From Malus domestica (Eukaryota; Streptophyta; Magnoliopsida; Rosales; Rosaceae), in contig NC_091664.1 of assembly GCF_042453785.1 (NCBI RefSeq), positions 1 through 64,000 on the forward strand: a DNA stretch of 64,000 nucleotides. The letters are read 5' to 3'. Below, one piece after another: positions 44,144-53,891 of this stretch (position 1 is the first letter of the stretch; each line of letters opens with the position of its first letter). A program made the position numbers and the translations under genes. The notes under the pieces were generated by a model. The model was not told the DNA's origin and searched no databases. It was given only the letters and a program-made list of their open reading frames with translations.

Positions 44144-45669
44144 AAAATGAACTTGTTCCATTTTGAATATTTTCTTAATAAGAAAAAAAGGATCAGTATT
44201 ATTTAATTTAAACGTTGTTAGCGTAATGCAATCACGTTAAGGTCTAATATCTTACATTTGCAATATAATATGATGTTTACAAGGTAAAATCCATTTTTTT
44301 TAATGAAAAATGTCTTTTTATCCAAAATGGTGTTTAAGATTGGCATAAGTCCTCACTTTGGTCCCTGACAGTGAAAATCGATAGACGTCGTCCTTGAGTT
44401 TGTCCATTATATGAAAAATCTGACAATATCCACGTTAAGTAGAGGGGTTGGTTTGACAAAACTACTCTTGAAAAGATTGTCACATAGTTGTTCACGTGAC
44501 AATTTGACGAGAATATTGATAATTTCTTTGCATAATGATCAAAATGATTTACAGTGGACAAATATAGGAGCTACTTCTATCAATTTTCATTGTCAGTGAC
44601 TAAAATGGTGAGTTATATTAATCTCAATGACCCTTTTAGATAAAAGAAAAAATAAATTAAAACTAGGAGCATGTTTAATAATTATTTAGTGTTTTTTTTT
44701 AGGCTTATTGTTTGGAATGCCTCATGAATTAATTTACAACCGTTACTTTACATTTTGATACTCTATATTCTTTTTGGACTAGAATTTTCTTCCCTCCTCT
44801 TTCCATTCCCTTCCATCCTCTCATCTCACATTCTCTATTTTGTCTTTCTCTTTCTATAAAAAAAATTCATATAAAATGTTGACGTGGTTTAACCATGACA
44901 GTTCAAATAGGAAGAGAGAGAATGAAAAGGGAAAAAAAAGGGGAGATAATCCTATTCCATTCTTTTTACCTGACTAACGCCTAAACCTGCAACCATTTCT
45001 ACTTTTCCTCCCTTCCATAACTTTAATGAGGGACAAAATGACTTGTTTACTCTTAGAAGTTTTTCACATAGACAACACTTGACTAAGATGGAAGAAAGTT
45101 TGATGGACAATTCGAAAATCTAACAGCATGAGAAACTTAGCCAACTATATAAGTTCAGTGAGTTATTAGATAAAATATAAATATTGCCAATGCCTTGCAA
45201 GTTCTAAGGAAAATTGGCGAATATTACCTCTAATAAAAAAATTAAAAAAATTAAAAAATCAGTTGGATAGGAAACAAGCATATGCATGATTGGTCATGTT
45301 ATTTTTATCACCTAAATATACAATAATTTGTACCATATGATATGGCTCATGATCTAACTCGCCACGTCAATTAAAAATAAATCCTTAATAAAAAAAAAAC
45401 TTTGAAATTAATCCGACCCTGATTTTTTTTTCTTATGTTTCTCCCATTCCTGCCTCCTCCTCCCTCTTCCGTCGCAGTCATGAGTCATGGCACCTAATTG
45501 CTTCTCACCGCTCCACTGATTTTTCAGGGAAGTTAAGGAAATTAATTAGGATCACTTTATTCAAGTGTATCTTTTTTGAAATTATTTATTTATTTATTTA
45601 TTTGTGAAATAAAAGTGTTATATTCAGGTGGCCTATTCATTATGTGACTTATTAATCCAAATCTCCACC

Positions 45670-45882
45670 CTCGGAAAGGGATCCTCTTTGGATCCCTTCC
45701 ATCTGAGTCTCATGACCCATAAATTCAAGCTGTTAAAATTTGATCTAACGGCTACAAACAGGAGGCTCTATTAAAAGTTATAATAACTTTAGCCATTTGA
45801 TCAAATTTCAAGAGTCCAGATTGTGTGATCATGAGGCTCAGGTGGAAGGGATCCATACAGGATCCTTTTCCTCCACCCACCA
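45670..45882. mobile_element. Foldback miniature element, GGATCAAAT family
   Basis: It corresponds position by position to 18655-18850 (GGAAAGGGATCCTC ... GGATCCTTTTCC) and was duplicated with block A. Confidence 0.65.
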
Positions 45883-46491
45883 CCAAAATCATGAAACCAT
45901 ACAAATATGGAAACACTGAATGGGGAAGAACAATAATGAGAGGCCAAACGAATTATGCAACTACTTTCCCCTTTCCTCCTTTTATCTTAAAATTTATGTA
46001 AATAGGAGCTGCTCTATGTTACAAATCAAAATTGAGGTGGAGTTCCAAATATACCACATCTAGTTTTCTCAAATGCTTAATTAGGTGAGCTTCTCAGCTC
46101 CTAACCAAATGACAACAAAAAATGCACAAGCCTTGTATATATCTCTCTCCCTGTTGTACGCAAACAATTTCACTTGGTCGCGTTTATGAAACTTTCCGTT
46201 TTGAATGAATTAGCCGTTGGGGAAAACCACCTGTTGAATCCAAATAGCGAGCCCGTCGCCGAGCATGCGATTACGTGTTGAGTGTGTCCCCGTGACGTGT
46301 GACGACATTTGTGTTTGAGACGTGTTGAGTCATGATCACTGCAACAGTGCTTGATCACATGAACGCAGCTAGAAATCTCAAAAACCGTCGAAGGTGCCCA
46401 GAGTACGCCTTTGTAGCTTTTGCTCTAGTGTGGTCCTATCAAGGGTTGACCACACCACAGTTACGAGGTGAAGTGTACCCATTTGAGTTGT

Positions 46492-46821
46492 TCAATATGG
46501 AATGACATACGGCAGGGCATGAACATCAGCGGACTCTATCCGCAGAACCTCTGACCATCCCTCAGGTGTCTCCTCAAATCCTGAAGATTCCACCTTGGGT
46601 TTCTTTGATTGGGCATCACTGCACCCAAACAACCAATCTTGATCGTCATGATCAGGCACTTCGTCCAACTTCGGAACCAAATAAACATGGCTTAGATATC
46701 TGGAATCCGGATAGGGTGGTCTCATGCATGCTTCAGCAACAGGAACAACCTGTGTAGCTGTAGATGTCGGCTTTGCGGTGGAGACAGCCGATGACGGAGC
46801 TTCAACAATGCCATTTATCTT
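46492..46821 (-). pseudogene. 3' end of a lysine-rich protein gene copy
   Basis: It encodes, in frame and with the normal stop, the C-terminal part of the protein at 54541 (PDSRYLSHVYLVPKLDEVPD, then HDDQDWLFG and ALPYVIPY). At 46821 it is cut off; the sequence beyond (GAACCATACCGAAATTCC) is unrelated to the gene. There is no start exon or exon 2. It has no frame lesion, unlike the copy at 19461. Confidence 0.85.
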
Positions 46822-46956
46822 GAACCATACCGAAATTCCGAAAAAAATTCGGAAATTCCGAAATTTGGGAATAACGAAATTTCGGTTTTGGTTTCTGAAA
46901 CCGTGTCCTAAAAAGAAATCGGTTTGGAATTTGGGATTCCATGGCGAACCAGCCCT
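46822..46956. mobile_element. Fragment of a CCGAAATTCCG-rich element
   Basis: GAAATTCCG/CGGAAATTCC repeats are followed by CGGTTTTGGTTTCTGAAACC and end at GGCGAACCAGCCCTAG. Ends of the form CTAGGGCTGGTTCG occur on plant hAT-type elements as I remember them. It lies at the join between truncated block A and block D copy 3. Confidence 0.35.
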
Positions 46957-47698
46957 AGTTGTTCACGTGACAATTTGACGAGAATATTGATAATGTTTTT
47001 GCATAATGATCAAAATGATTTACAGTGGACAAACATATGGGCTACTTCTATCAATTTCTATTGTCAGTGGTGGTGAGTTATAACAATCTCAATGACCATT
47101 TTGGATTAAAAAAAATTAATTAAAAGTACGAGCATGTTTGATAATTATTTAGTTTTTATTTTTTGAGGCTTATTGTTTGGAATGCCTCGTGAACTAATTT
47201 ACAATCGTTACTTTACACTCTAAAACTCGATATTCTTTTTACCTCATTAACACCTAAACCTGCAACCATTTCTACTTTTCCTCCCTTCCATAACTCTTAT
47301 GGCACGTTTACGTAACTATAATCAACTATGGAGGAATTAGATTAAGGAGGAATTGAATTAAGGAGGAATTGGATTGAGCAGAATCAAAATCCAGATTTCC
47401 ATAAAAGCTGTTTACTAAAGTATTCTGGAATCATAATAGAAACAGTATTGAATACATAAAACTGTTTACTAATTCAACAGAATTGAAATATAAATCATCA
47501 GAATTACTAAAATACCCTTGCCACAATTCCTTTTATATGCTTATTTTCTTTTACTACAATTTGATATTATATAATAGTAAAAATTAAAAAATAAATAAAA
47601 ACTCATTTATCTTATTTTGCTCAACACTCTACAGTCGCATCTTCTTCCTTTTGATTTTTCTCCCCATTTTTTTCTCTCCTCCTCCCTCTCTTTTTTCT

Positions 47699-48261
47699 GG
47701 GAAATTTGGAAAAATAACCAAATTTTAGATCTCATATAGAATTATAACCACTATTTTAATTTTATGATAATTATAACCAAAACTTGATGTAAAAGTATTA
47801 ATATACCCTTAATACTAGGGTTTCTTATAACAACCACAACACAACCTTTAAACTACCTTAAAATGTTGAGGATTACTGCAGATTGAGGCCACTGAATTAG
47901 ATTTCTCTTTAATTAGCAGGACAAGCTACTAATTCCATGGCTAATTATTATTTTTTTAATTAGATACTTGGATTTAGTGTTTCATTGACTAAATTGCATA
48001 CATTCAGATATATTTTTCTAGTGGATGAAGAAGAATATGAAATTGCATATGCAAAGTGAATAGTGAAAGCAAAAAAGTGATGAAGATTAATTTCTCATTT
48101 TAAGATAGTTTAAAGGTTTGTTTTGGTTGTTGTGAGAAACCCTAATATTAAGGGTATATTAGTACTTTTACATCAAGTTTTGGTTATAATTATCATAAAG
48201 TTAAAATAGTGGCTATAATTCTATATGGGATCTAAAATTTGATTATTTTTCCAAATTTCCC
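47699..48261. mobile_element. Long-inverted-repeat element, 563 bp
   Basis: The left arm (GGGAAATTTGGAAAAATAAC, GATCTCATATAGAATTATAA, AAACTTGATGTAAAAGTA) is mirrored by the right arm (TACTTTTACATCAAGTTTTG, TTATAATTCTATATGGGATC, TTTTTCCAAATTTCCC), with arms of at least 150 bp. The flanks (CTTTTTTCT / TTGTTATCT) match only partly as a 9-bp duplication. A MULE-like miniature element is the best guess. Confidence 0.7.
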
Positions 48262-48265
48262 TTGT

Positions 48266-48385
48266 TATCTACCCGGAAATATCATTCTATGAAATGGGGC
48301 AAAAAGATTATTCTTCTCCTCCTTCCTCTCTATGTTACCTACCCGGAAATATCATTTTATGAAATGGGTTAGAAAAGTATTCCTC
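48266..48385. repeat. Tandem duplication of about 72 bp
   Basis: TTACCTACCCGGAAATATC, ATGAAATGGG and CTCCTCCTTCCT occur twice in the same order (from about 48266 and 48338) inside the PIF/Harbinger-like element. Confidence 0.65.
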
Positions 48386-48874
48386 TCCTCCTTCCTTTGT
48401 TTTTATTTCCTTTTCTTTCCTCTCTTCCTTTGTTTTTCCCATTTTTCCTTTGCTCCTTCCTCTCTTTGTTACCTACTCCGCCGTCAGTACAGGTTAGATT
48501 TCAAAGGAATGGATCTTCAGATCCGAGAATTCACGTGCGCGCGACTAAGCTTCTGACGGCTACTTCGATCCTCACTTCGGTACCGTGCATGCTAAGATGG
48601 CGGTGCAGGATGCTGAAGCAGTAAGGGAGTCGGCGAGAGAAAGAAATAGATGAAGGGGAGGGTTGGGTGCTAAAGCGTTTTAAGGGCATTTTGGGAACGA
48701 AAGTATGATTCCAGATGGAGGCTTTCACCCGAAGTGGGATTACCACCTCCATCTAAGTAATCCAATTCCTCCTAAATTTGGAATTGAATTCCTATTTTTG
48801 AGTGGACCCCACCATGTTCCCATTCCCATAAAGATTAGTAAACACTAGAATCCTTTCAATTGGGGAATGATTCA

Positions 48875-49210
48875 TGTTGATGCACAAAACCGGAGGTCTT
48901 GGAACAACGTAAATCCGACCGTAAATCTGCAAGTAATGTAAATAACACAAAGGTTATCGTGGTTCACCCCAAGGTTTAGGCTACGTCCACACTGATATTG
49001 TATTTCTGAGGGGGAGAGAGAGAGAGCTTGAGGGGGTGAGGAGCCTTAGGAATTTGCATCCCTTAATTGTGAAGGTGAAGAGTCCTTTTATAGAATAAGG
49101 GCTCCTTACTTATTACATATTTGTCCCTTCCTTTATTACATAATTATATTTGAGTCCCCCGAGTATTTATAAGAGATCTAAATACGGAAGCCCTAAGTAT
49201 GGTATAAACA
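48875..49210 (-). repeat. 3' LTR of the non-autonomous element
   Basis: 336 bp, closely similar to 52113-52449. It has a GAGAGAGAG run near 49015 and the CTTTTATAGAATAAGGGCTC motif that also recurs in the internal array. Confidence 0.85.
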
Positions 49211-49429
49211 GTAGTCCCCCAAGTCTTCAGTCAAGAGAGTATTTTGGCTTGAGATTTGAAATTTAGTCCATGTGTGGGCCGAAGTAACTAGATGTTGCCT
49301 TGAACTGGTACTTTATATGAGGCGGTGCTCAAAGTGAAATGATGCTCAACTATAAGTAGCACATGTTGCGAGGCTGCTCGGTTTATGGCTTATGTTGCCT
49401 TGGTTGGCTCGGTTTGTGGCGCTTGAAGG

Positions 49430-49790
49430 TGAGGGGGTCCCTTTTATAGAATAAGGGTTCACTCCTCAATACATAAATGATGGGCTAGAGTTGATGCTCG
49501 CGGTGAGGCGGTTGCTCAGTAGGCGGCGATGCTCTCTAATGGTGGTGAGGGAGTCTCTTTTATAGAATAAGGGCTCGCTCCTTAATACATAAGTGATGGG
49601 TTAGGAGTGATGCTCGCGGCGAGGTGGTTGCTCAGCTGGCAGCGTTGCTCTCTAATGAAGGTGAGGGAGTCCCTTTTATAAAATAAGGGCTCGCTCCTCA
49701 GTACATGAATAACGGGTGCTCTCTAATGAAAGTGAGGGAGTCCCTTTTATAGAATAAGGGTTCGCTCCTTAATACATAAATAATGGGCTA
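49430..49790. repeat. Internal array 1 (about 100-bp units, about 4 copies)
   Basis: Units share GTGAGGGAGTCCCTTTTATA, GAATAAGGGCTCGCTCCT and ATGCTCGCGGxGAGGxGGTT. Part of the motif also occurs in the LTR, so the array may have grown from an LTR-derived seed. Confidence 0.7.
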
Positions 49791-49962
49791 AGTCCCCCAA
49801 GTATTTTTCATGAGGCCCAGTTAAGGCTCAATATATGGTACATAATGTAGTCCCCCAAGTCTTTGGTCAATAGAGTCTGTTGGCTGGAGACTTCAAATTG
49901 AATCCATGTATGGGCCGAAGTAGCGGTTGTTCGAAGGCGGTATTCGTATACCCTGCACTGAA

Positions 49963-50135
49963 GCTTTCTAGGTGAAGCTTTGCAAGTGAAGCTTTGCAAG
50001 TGAAGCTTTTGAAGCTGGAGCTTTTGTAAATGATGCTTTGAAAGCTGGAGCTCTGTAAATGAAGCTTTTGAAGCTAGAGCTCTGTAAATCAAACTTTCGA
50101 AGTTGGAGCTCTGTAAATGAAGCTTTTGAAGCTGA
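49963..50135. repeat. Internal array 2 (about 30-bp units)
   Basis: GAAGCTTTTGAAGCTGGAGC and TCTGTAAATGAAGCTTT recur 5-6 times with variations. Arm-like GAAGCTT/AAGCTTC symmetry is present. Confidence 0.75.
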
Positions 50136-50290
50136 TTGACATGAGTGGTGTTCATGAATGTTTATATTGATTGACATGAGTGATGCTCATGGATGTTGAC
50201 ATGAGTGATGCTCATGAATGTTTATGTATGATTGATATGAGTAATGCTCATGAATGTTTATGTATGATTGTCATGAGTAATGCTCATGTA
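50136..50290. repeat. Internal array 3 (about 33-36-bp units)
   Basis: TGACATGAGTGATGCTCATG followed by AATGTTTATxT is repeated about four to five times. Confidence 0.75.
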
Positions 50291-50296
50291 TAATTT

Positions 50297-50745
50297 AGAG
50301 TACTGGGCGTACTTTTGATCACCTAGTTGGTGGCATGAAGGAGAGTACGGGTTGTACATTTCATCACCTGGTTGGTGGCATGAATGGCTAGTTGCCAAAT
50401 GATATTAAAGTATGGGTTGTACTTTTATCACCTGGTTTGTGGTAATAGCGGCAGGTTGCCGAATAATTTTAGAGTATTGGGCGTACTTTTGGTCACCTGG
50501 TTGGTGGCATGAAGGAGAGTACGGGTTGTACATTTCATCACCTAGTTGGTGGCATGAATGGCTAGTTGCCAAATGATATTAGAGTACGGGTTGTACTTTT
50601 GATCACCTGGTTTGTGGTAATAGCGGCAGATTGCTGAATAATTTTGGAGTACTGGGCGTACTTTTGGTCACCTGGTTGGTGGCATGAAGGAGAGTATGGG
50701 TTGTACATTTCATCACCTGGTTGGTGGCATGAATAGCTAGTTAGG
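50297..50745. repeat. Internal array 4 (about 180-bp units)
   Basis: Units contain GTACTGGGCGTACTTTTG, ATCACCTGGTTGGTGGCATG and GAGAGTACGGGTTGTACATT in fixed order, with about 2.5 copies at starts near 50302, 50474 and 50650. Confidence 0.75.
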
Positions 50746-51249
50746 GCCTGGCTCTTTTGGGCATATGGGCCTTCGCCTTCCACATGACATTGCAGCCCAT
50801 TTATTTTAGGCTTTGCCGTTTTTTTTTTCTTTTTACCCTCTGATGGGGTTTATACAGATATCTCCGAAAGATACGAAAAATAAATTACATCATTAAAAAA
50901 TAAGGAAAGTAAACCACATCACTCTGGTGGGGTGTTTATTCCTAGCTTTTGCAGTGTGGGTGTTTATTCATTGCTTTTGCTTGTGTTTTTCTGCTGCACT
51001 CTCTCTGTCTCTTCATCTGGCAGACAGAAGGAATCATAATAATACGAAGATCTTTTGTTTTTCTTCTTTTCTCTCCACTGCGTCTCTGTCTTTTGTTTTT
51101 GTGCCGCAGCTCACTTGATTGTTTTCCTTTCTGCTTTCTTCTTTTGCTTTTCTCTTTTCTGTTGCACGCTATCTGTCTCTTTCCACCTTCATTTATGCTT
51201 TAATTATTATGTTGTTGCTCCTTTAGCACTCATTTCCTTTTACTCTTCC

Positions 51250-51381
51250 CTCAATAAAGCTAGCAATAGCACTAGTGTCCAATCCATTTGGATCTGTCGA
51301 GGCAGAAAGTGCTTCGAAAATCATTGCATTGCACACTGGGGCAGGTATTACATTAGATGAGCCTGTCGAGGAATTATCCGC
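51250..51381 (-). pseudogene. Fragment resembling TRB (single-Myb-histone) GH1 domain
   Basis: Forty-four codons read on the minus strand end in NAMIFEALSASTDPNGLD then TSAIASFIE. This resembles the start of the GH1/H5 linker-histone domain of plant telomere-repeat-binding factors (pattern: aliphatic, FEAL, PNG, AI, FIE). The Myb and coiled-coil parts are absent. It lies in the sense direction of the LTR element, last in the series of captured pieces. Confidence 0.6.
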
Positions 51382-51416
51382 AACTGGAGTTGTATCGCGT
51401 CTGACCGAAGTTTCTG

Positions 51417-51620
51417 TTAATGCTTACGGAGGAGAATTTCGACCTGCTGTTGTTGCTGAGCCATTTGCATGGAGGACACTGTGCCTTCATACGCCAATGT
51501 CGACATGCCCTGTCTTTGCTTATGCTTGGGGTTGGCTGTGCAAATCACGAAAACAAGCCCGCGACGCTTAACTGTCTTACAAAACTCACACATCTTCTTC
51601 ACAGATGAACGCACCTTCAT
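51417..51620 (-). pseudogene. Captured copy of mitochondrial ribosomal protein bL36
   Basis: From ATG at 51620 the minus strand reads [20 protein letters not shown], then [20 protein letters not shown] and LAYEG, ending at TAA in 51417-51419. This is the bL36 signature with its Cys/His zinc ligands (C11, C14, C27, H32). The later part ([16 protein letters not shown]) also looks family-like. The frame is open. It has no promoter of its own here and would have to be read from the LTR. It lacks the introns expected of a plant copy over this interval, but the donor gene's structure is not known to me. Confidence 0.75.
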
Positions 51621-51627
51621 GGCTACC

Positions 51628-51780
51628 CTCGCGGAGGGCATCAGCATCTGGGTAGAAGAAGAGGCGGTGAACGGCCCAGTTAAGAGTGTCTTTGAGGGCT
51701 CGCCTGTAGAGGATCTGAACCTTCTCCTTCTGAGCTGCTTGACGAGCTACGTACACTACTGTTGAAACTCCGCTCATCAA
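51628..51780 (-). pseudogene. Captured N-terminus of complex I subunit NDUFB9 (B22)
   Basis: The minus strand reads [20 protein letters not shown], then [19 protein letters not shown] and [12 protein letters not shown]. This is the LYR-motif N-terminus of the plant B22 subunit (LYRRALK). The rest of the protein is missing; the reading passes directly into the bL36 piece in another frame. Confidence 0.75.
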
Positions 51781-51818
51781 TCAAGGCAGAGAGACAAGAC
51801 AAAGAGATGAGAGATTTG

Positions 51819-51980
51819 ATTCCCTGAATCTGCCTTGCTAGATTTGCCAGAACCAGTGCCTTTCTTGCCGGAGATGGAGTCGTCGAAAGAGATCAGGCGG
51901 TGCTTGTAGATGCGGTTGGTGGGTTCCGGGATCCATACCCGAGAGAGATTGGATCGGAGCAGGTCCATGGGGTCGAGCAT
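51819..51980 (-). pseudogene. Captured N-terminus resembling UBP14
   Basis: After MLDP the minus strand reads MDLLRSNLSRVWIPEPTNRI then YKH, which matches the N-terminus of the plant ubiquitin-specific protease UBP14 as I remember it. After YKH the sequence (RLISFDDSISGKKGTGSGKS) departs from that family and may come from yet another gene or an untranslated region. The catalytic domains are absent. Confidence 0.65.
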
Positions 51981-52092
51981 CGCTCTCTGTGTCTTTGTGG
52001 GTTTTTACAGATTTTGCGAATTTTGCAGATTTTGCATATTCACGGCGGAGGTGAAAAAATGAAAAAAAAACCGACACAACTTTTAGTATCGA

Positions 52093-52112
52093 TTCCCACA
52101 AACGACGCCAAA
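52093..52112 (-). promoter_or_regulatory. Primer-binding region of the LTR element
   Basis: TTTGGCGTCGTTTGTGGGAA directly follows the LTR on the minus strand. It resembles the TGGCGCCGTxTGTGGG sequence next to the 5' LTR of many plant Ty3-type elements and fixes the element's orientation. Confidence 0.6.
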
Positions 52113-52449
52113 TGTTAATGCACAAAACCGAAGGTCTTGGAACAACATAAATCCGACCGTGAATCTGCAAGTAATGTAAATAACACAAGGGTTATCATGG
52201 TTCACCCCAAGGTTTGGGCTACGTCCACACTGATATTGTATTTCTAAGGGGGGGGAGAGAGAGAGCTTGAGGGGGTGAGGAGCCTTAGGAATTGGCCTCC
52301 CCTAATTGTGAGGGTGAGGAGTCCTTTTATAGAATAAGGGTTCCTCACTTATTACATAGTTGCCCCTTCCTTTATTACATAATTATATTTGAGTCCTCCG
52401 AGTATTTATACGATATCTAAATACGGAGGCCCTAAGTATGGTATAAACA
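52113..52449 (-). repeat. 5' LTR of the non-autonomous element
   Basis: 337 bp, differing from 48875-49210 by scattered substitutions and small indels. It would drive transcription leftward through the captured gene pieces. Confidence 0.85.
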
Positions 52450-53045
52450 ATTCCCTTTCATTTCATCTCATACCCGATGCGTAAACACGCCATTAGTGAG
52501 GGACAAAATGACTTGTTTACCTTCAAAAGTTTTTCACATAGACAACACTTGACTAAGATGGAAGAATGTTTGATGGACAATTCGAAATTCTAAAAGTATG
52601 ATAAACTTAGCTAACTATATAAGTTCAGTGGATAATTGACTAAAATAAAAATAAATTGCCAATGCCTTGCAAGTTCTGAAAAAAAATTGACGAATATTAC
52701 CTCTAATATAAAAAAAATCAGTTGGATAGGAAACAAGCATATGCATGATTGGTCATGTTATTTTTATCACCTAAATATACAAAAATTTGTACCATATGAT
52801 ATGGCAGATTATCTGACTCGCCACGTCAATTAAAAACAATTCCTTAATAAATAAAAATTTTGAAATTAATCCGACCCTGATTTTAGGTTCTTTTGTTTCT
52901 CCCATTCCTGCCTCCTCCTCCCTCTTCCGTCGCCGTTATTGGCACCTAATTGCTTCTCACTGCTCCACTGATTTTTCAGGGAATCTAAGGAAATTAATTA
53001 GGGCCACTTATTTTATTCACGTGCACCTTGTTTGAAATTAATTAA

Positions 53046-53560
53046 TTTTTTTTTTCAAGGGAAAGCGTTGTATTGATTCTAATCAACTCATAAAGAGCTA
53101 TATATGTCTGGGAGGAGAACATCCTGAATGAGAGTAGGAGGCTTCTCAATCCAAATTAAATTATTGTTACTAGTCAAAGCAAACTTTGCAAGACGATGGG
53201 CAACCACGTCATATAAACGAGAACATGAATAAAATTCAAAATAGAGAAGGAGGATGCAACCTGCAAAACATCATCCGCAATCAAACCTATTGCTGACGAG
53301 TCTGAATAGGTCCTATTACGTGTTTGTAGTGGCCTTCATGAACTCACTCTCCACCACAACCTGATCAAGACCCTGCTGATGGATTAGTTGGATGCCGTGA
53401 CTCACAGCAAACAGCTTCAGGAGCGGCACAGATGAGATGCCTGGATATTGCCACACCCCAGCCGCCAAAAAACCCCCCACCAATCCCATATCACAGCTCC
53501 AACACCACCCAGCTTGGTATTGACTTGTGTAGCTCTTCATGAGTTTCTCCAATATTTAAC
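53046..53560 (-). mobile_element. LINE 3' fragment with RNase H-like segment
   Basis: On the minus strand, 53316-53552 reads GWCWSCDMGLVGGFLAAGVW, then QYPGISSVPLLKLFAVSHGI and QLIHQQGLDQVVVESEFM. The last part matches the pattern (A.. HG.. LGLxxVxVESD) of the RNase H-type domain at the C-terminus of plant LINEs. The strand ends in a run of A (TTTTTTTTT at 53049-53057 on plus). The fragment separates block D copy 3 from block A copy 3. Confidence 0.6.
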
Positions 53561-53891
53561 ATATGTGTTAGAAATGTCAACGATATATATCGATTTAGTC
53601 TAAATTTGAGAGTTTCTCCGATATGAGTTGAAGTTTAGACTTCACTCTCCATTTCCATATCTTTATCTGGTTCTTTGGATATTTCCAAGGACATATAGAC
53701 CGTGTCGAAGAAATTTTAAACACTAGTACCAGACCGTTTTCCTGCCACACTGAAAAGTGTGTGAAAGACTCAAACGACTATAGCAAACTTCTCAGACACT
53801 GATCACAATCAGTCATTTTTAACTCTTGCAAGTATAAGGTCTTAATTCATTTTCCTTAGACAATGAGTACAATTGTAATTTATAGCCAACC
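53561..53891. other. Unassigned 330-bp spacer
   Basis: It contains GATATATATCGAT and two GAGAGTTTCTCCxATAT segments (about 53539 and 53610). No gene or clear transposon end is visible. It is absent between the blocks at 15.1 and 45.6 kb. Confidence 0.4.

Larger units (their letters stand above)
40786..45638. repeat. Duplicated block D, copy 2 (holds CER26-like 2)
   Basis: It is colinear with 9482-15111. It keeps the CER26-like gene intact and has a shorter intron and a shorter upstream region. At its right end it passes straight into block A (ATTCATTATGTGACTTATTA), which is the unoccupied site for the CA-array element. Bases 44144-45638 carry no gene. Confidence 0.85.
45639..46821. repeat. 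Duplicated block A, copy 2 (truncated)
   Basis: It matches 18629-19785 and 53892-54870, from TATGTGACTTATTAATCC to CATTTATCTT. It stops at exactly the base where copy 1 has its internal deletion. Confidence 0.85.
48875..52449 (-). mobile_element. Non-autonomous LTR element carrying host gene pieces
   Basis: Direct repeats at 48875-49210 and 52113-52449 (336/337 bp, TGTTxATGCACAAAACCG to GGTATAAACA) are the LTRs, with TG...CA ends. Flanks ATTCA and ATTCC agree at 4 of 5 bases. On the minus strand the LTR is followed by TTTGGCGTCGTTTGTGGGAA (52093-52112), close to the TGGCGCCGTCTGTGGGAA primer-binding region I know from plant Ty3-type elements. GACTTGGGGGACTAC before the other LTR is a plausible purine tract. 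This sets the orientation as minus. There is no gag or pol. The interior holds four gene fragments (51250-51980) and four kinds of tandem array (49430-50745). Confidence 0.85.
47300..52492. mobile_element. PIF/Harbinger-like element with nested insertions
   Basis: The paralogous empty sites (about 14507 and 45020) read AACTxTTAATGAGGG. Here AACTCTTA is followed by TGGCACGTTTACGTAAC, and GCGTAAACACGCCA is followed by TTAGTGAGGG, so TTA is duplicated. The ends TGGCACGTTTACG and CGTAAACACGCCA are inverted. TTA and this terminus type fit PIF/Harbinger. Without the LTR element (48875-52449) it would be about 1.6 kb. No transposase is visible. It also contains the long-inverted-repeat element at 47699-48261. 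Confidence 0.82.
46957..53045. repeat. Duplicated block D, copy 3 (3' part, interrupted)
   Basis: It matches 13968-15060 and 44481-45595, starting at TAGTTGTTCACGTGACAATT. It is split at TTA (47297-47299 / 52493-52495) by the PIF/Harbinger-like element. The CER26-like gene is not included in this copy. Confidence 0.8.

Noticed and set aside
49430-50745. CRISPR-like regular repeats
   Set aside because: Units vary in length and spacing, lack constant repeats with unique spacers, and lie inside a plant LTR element.
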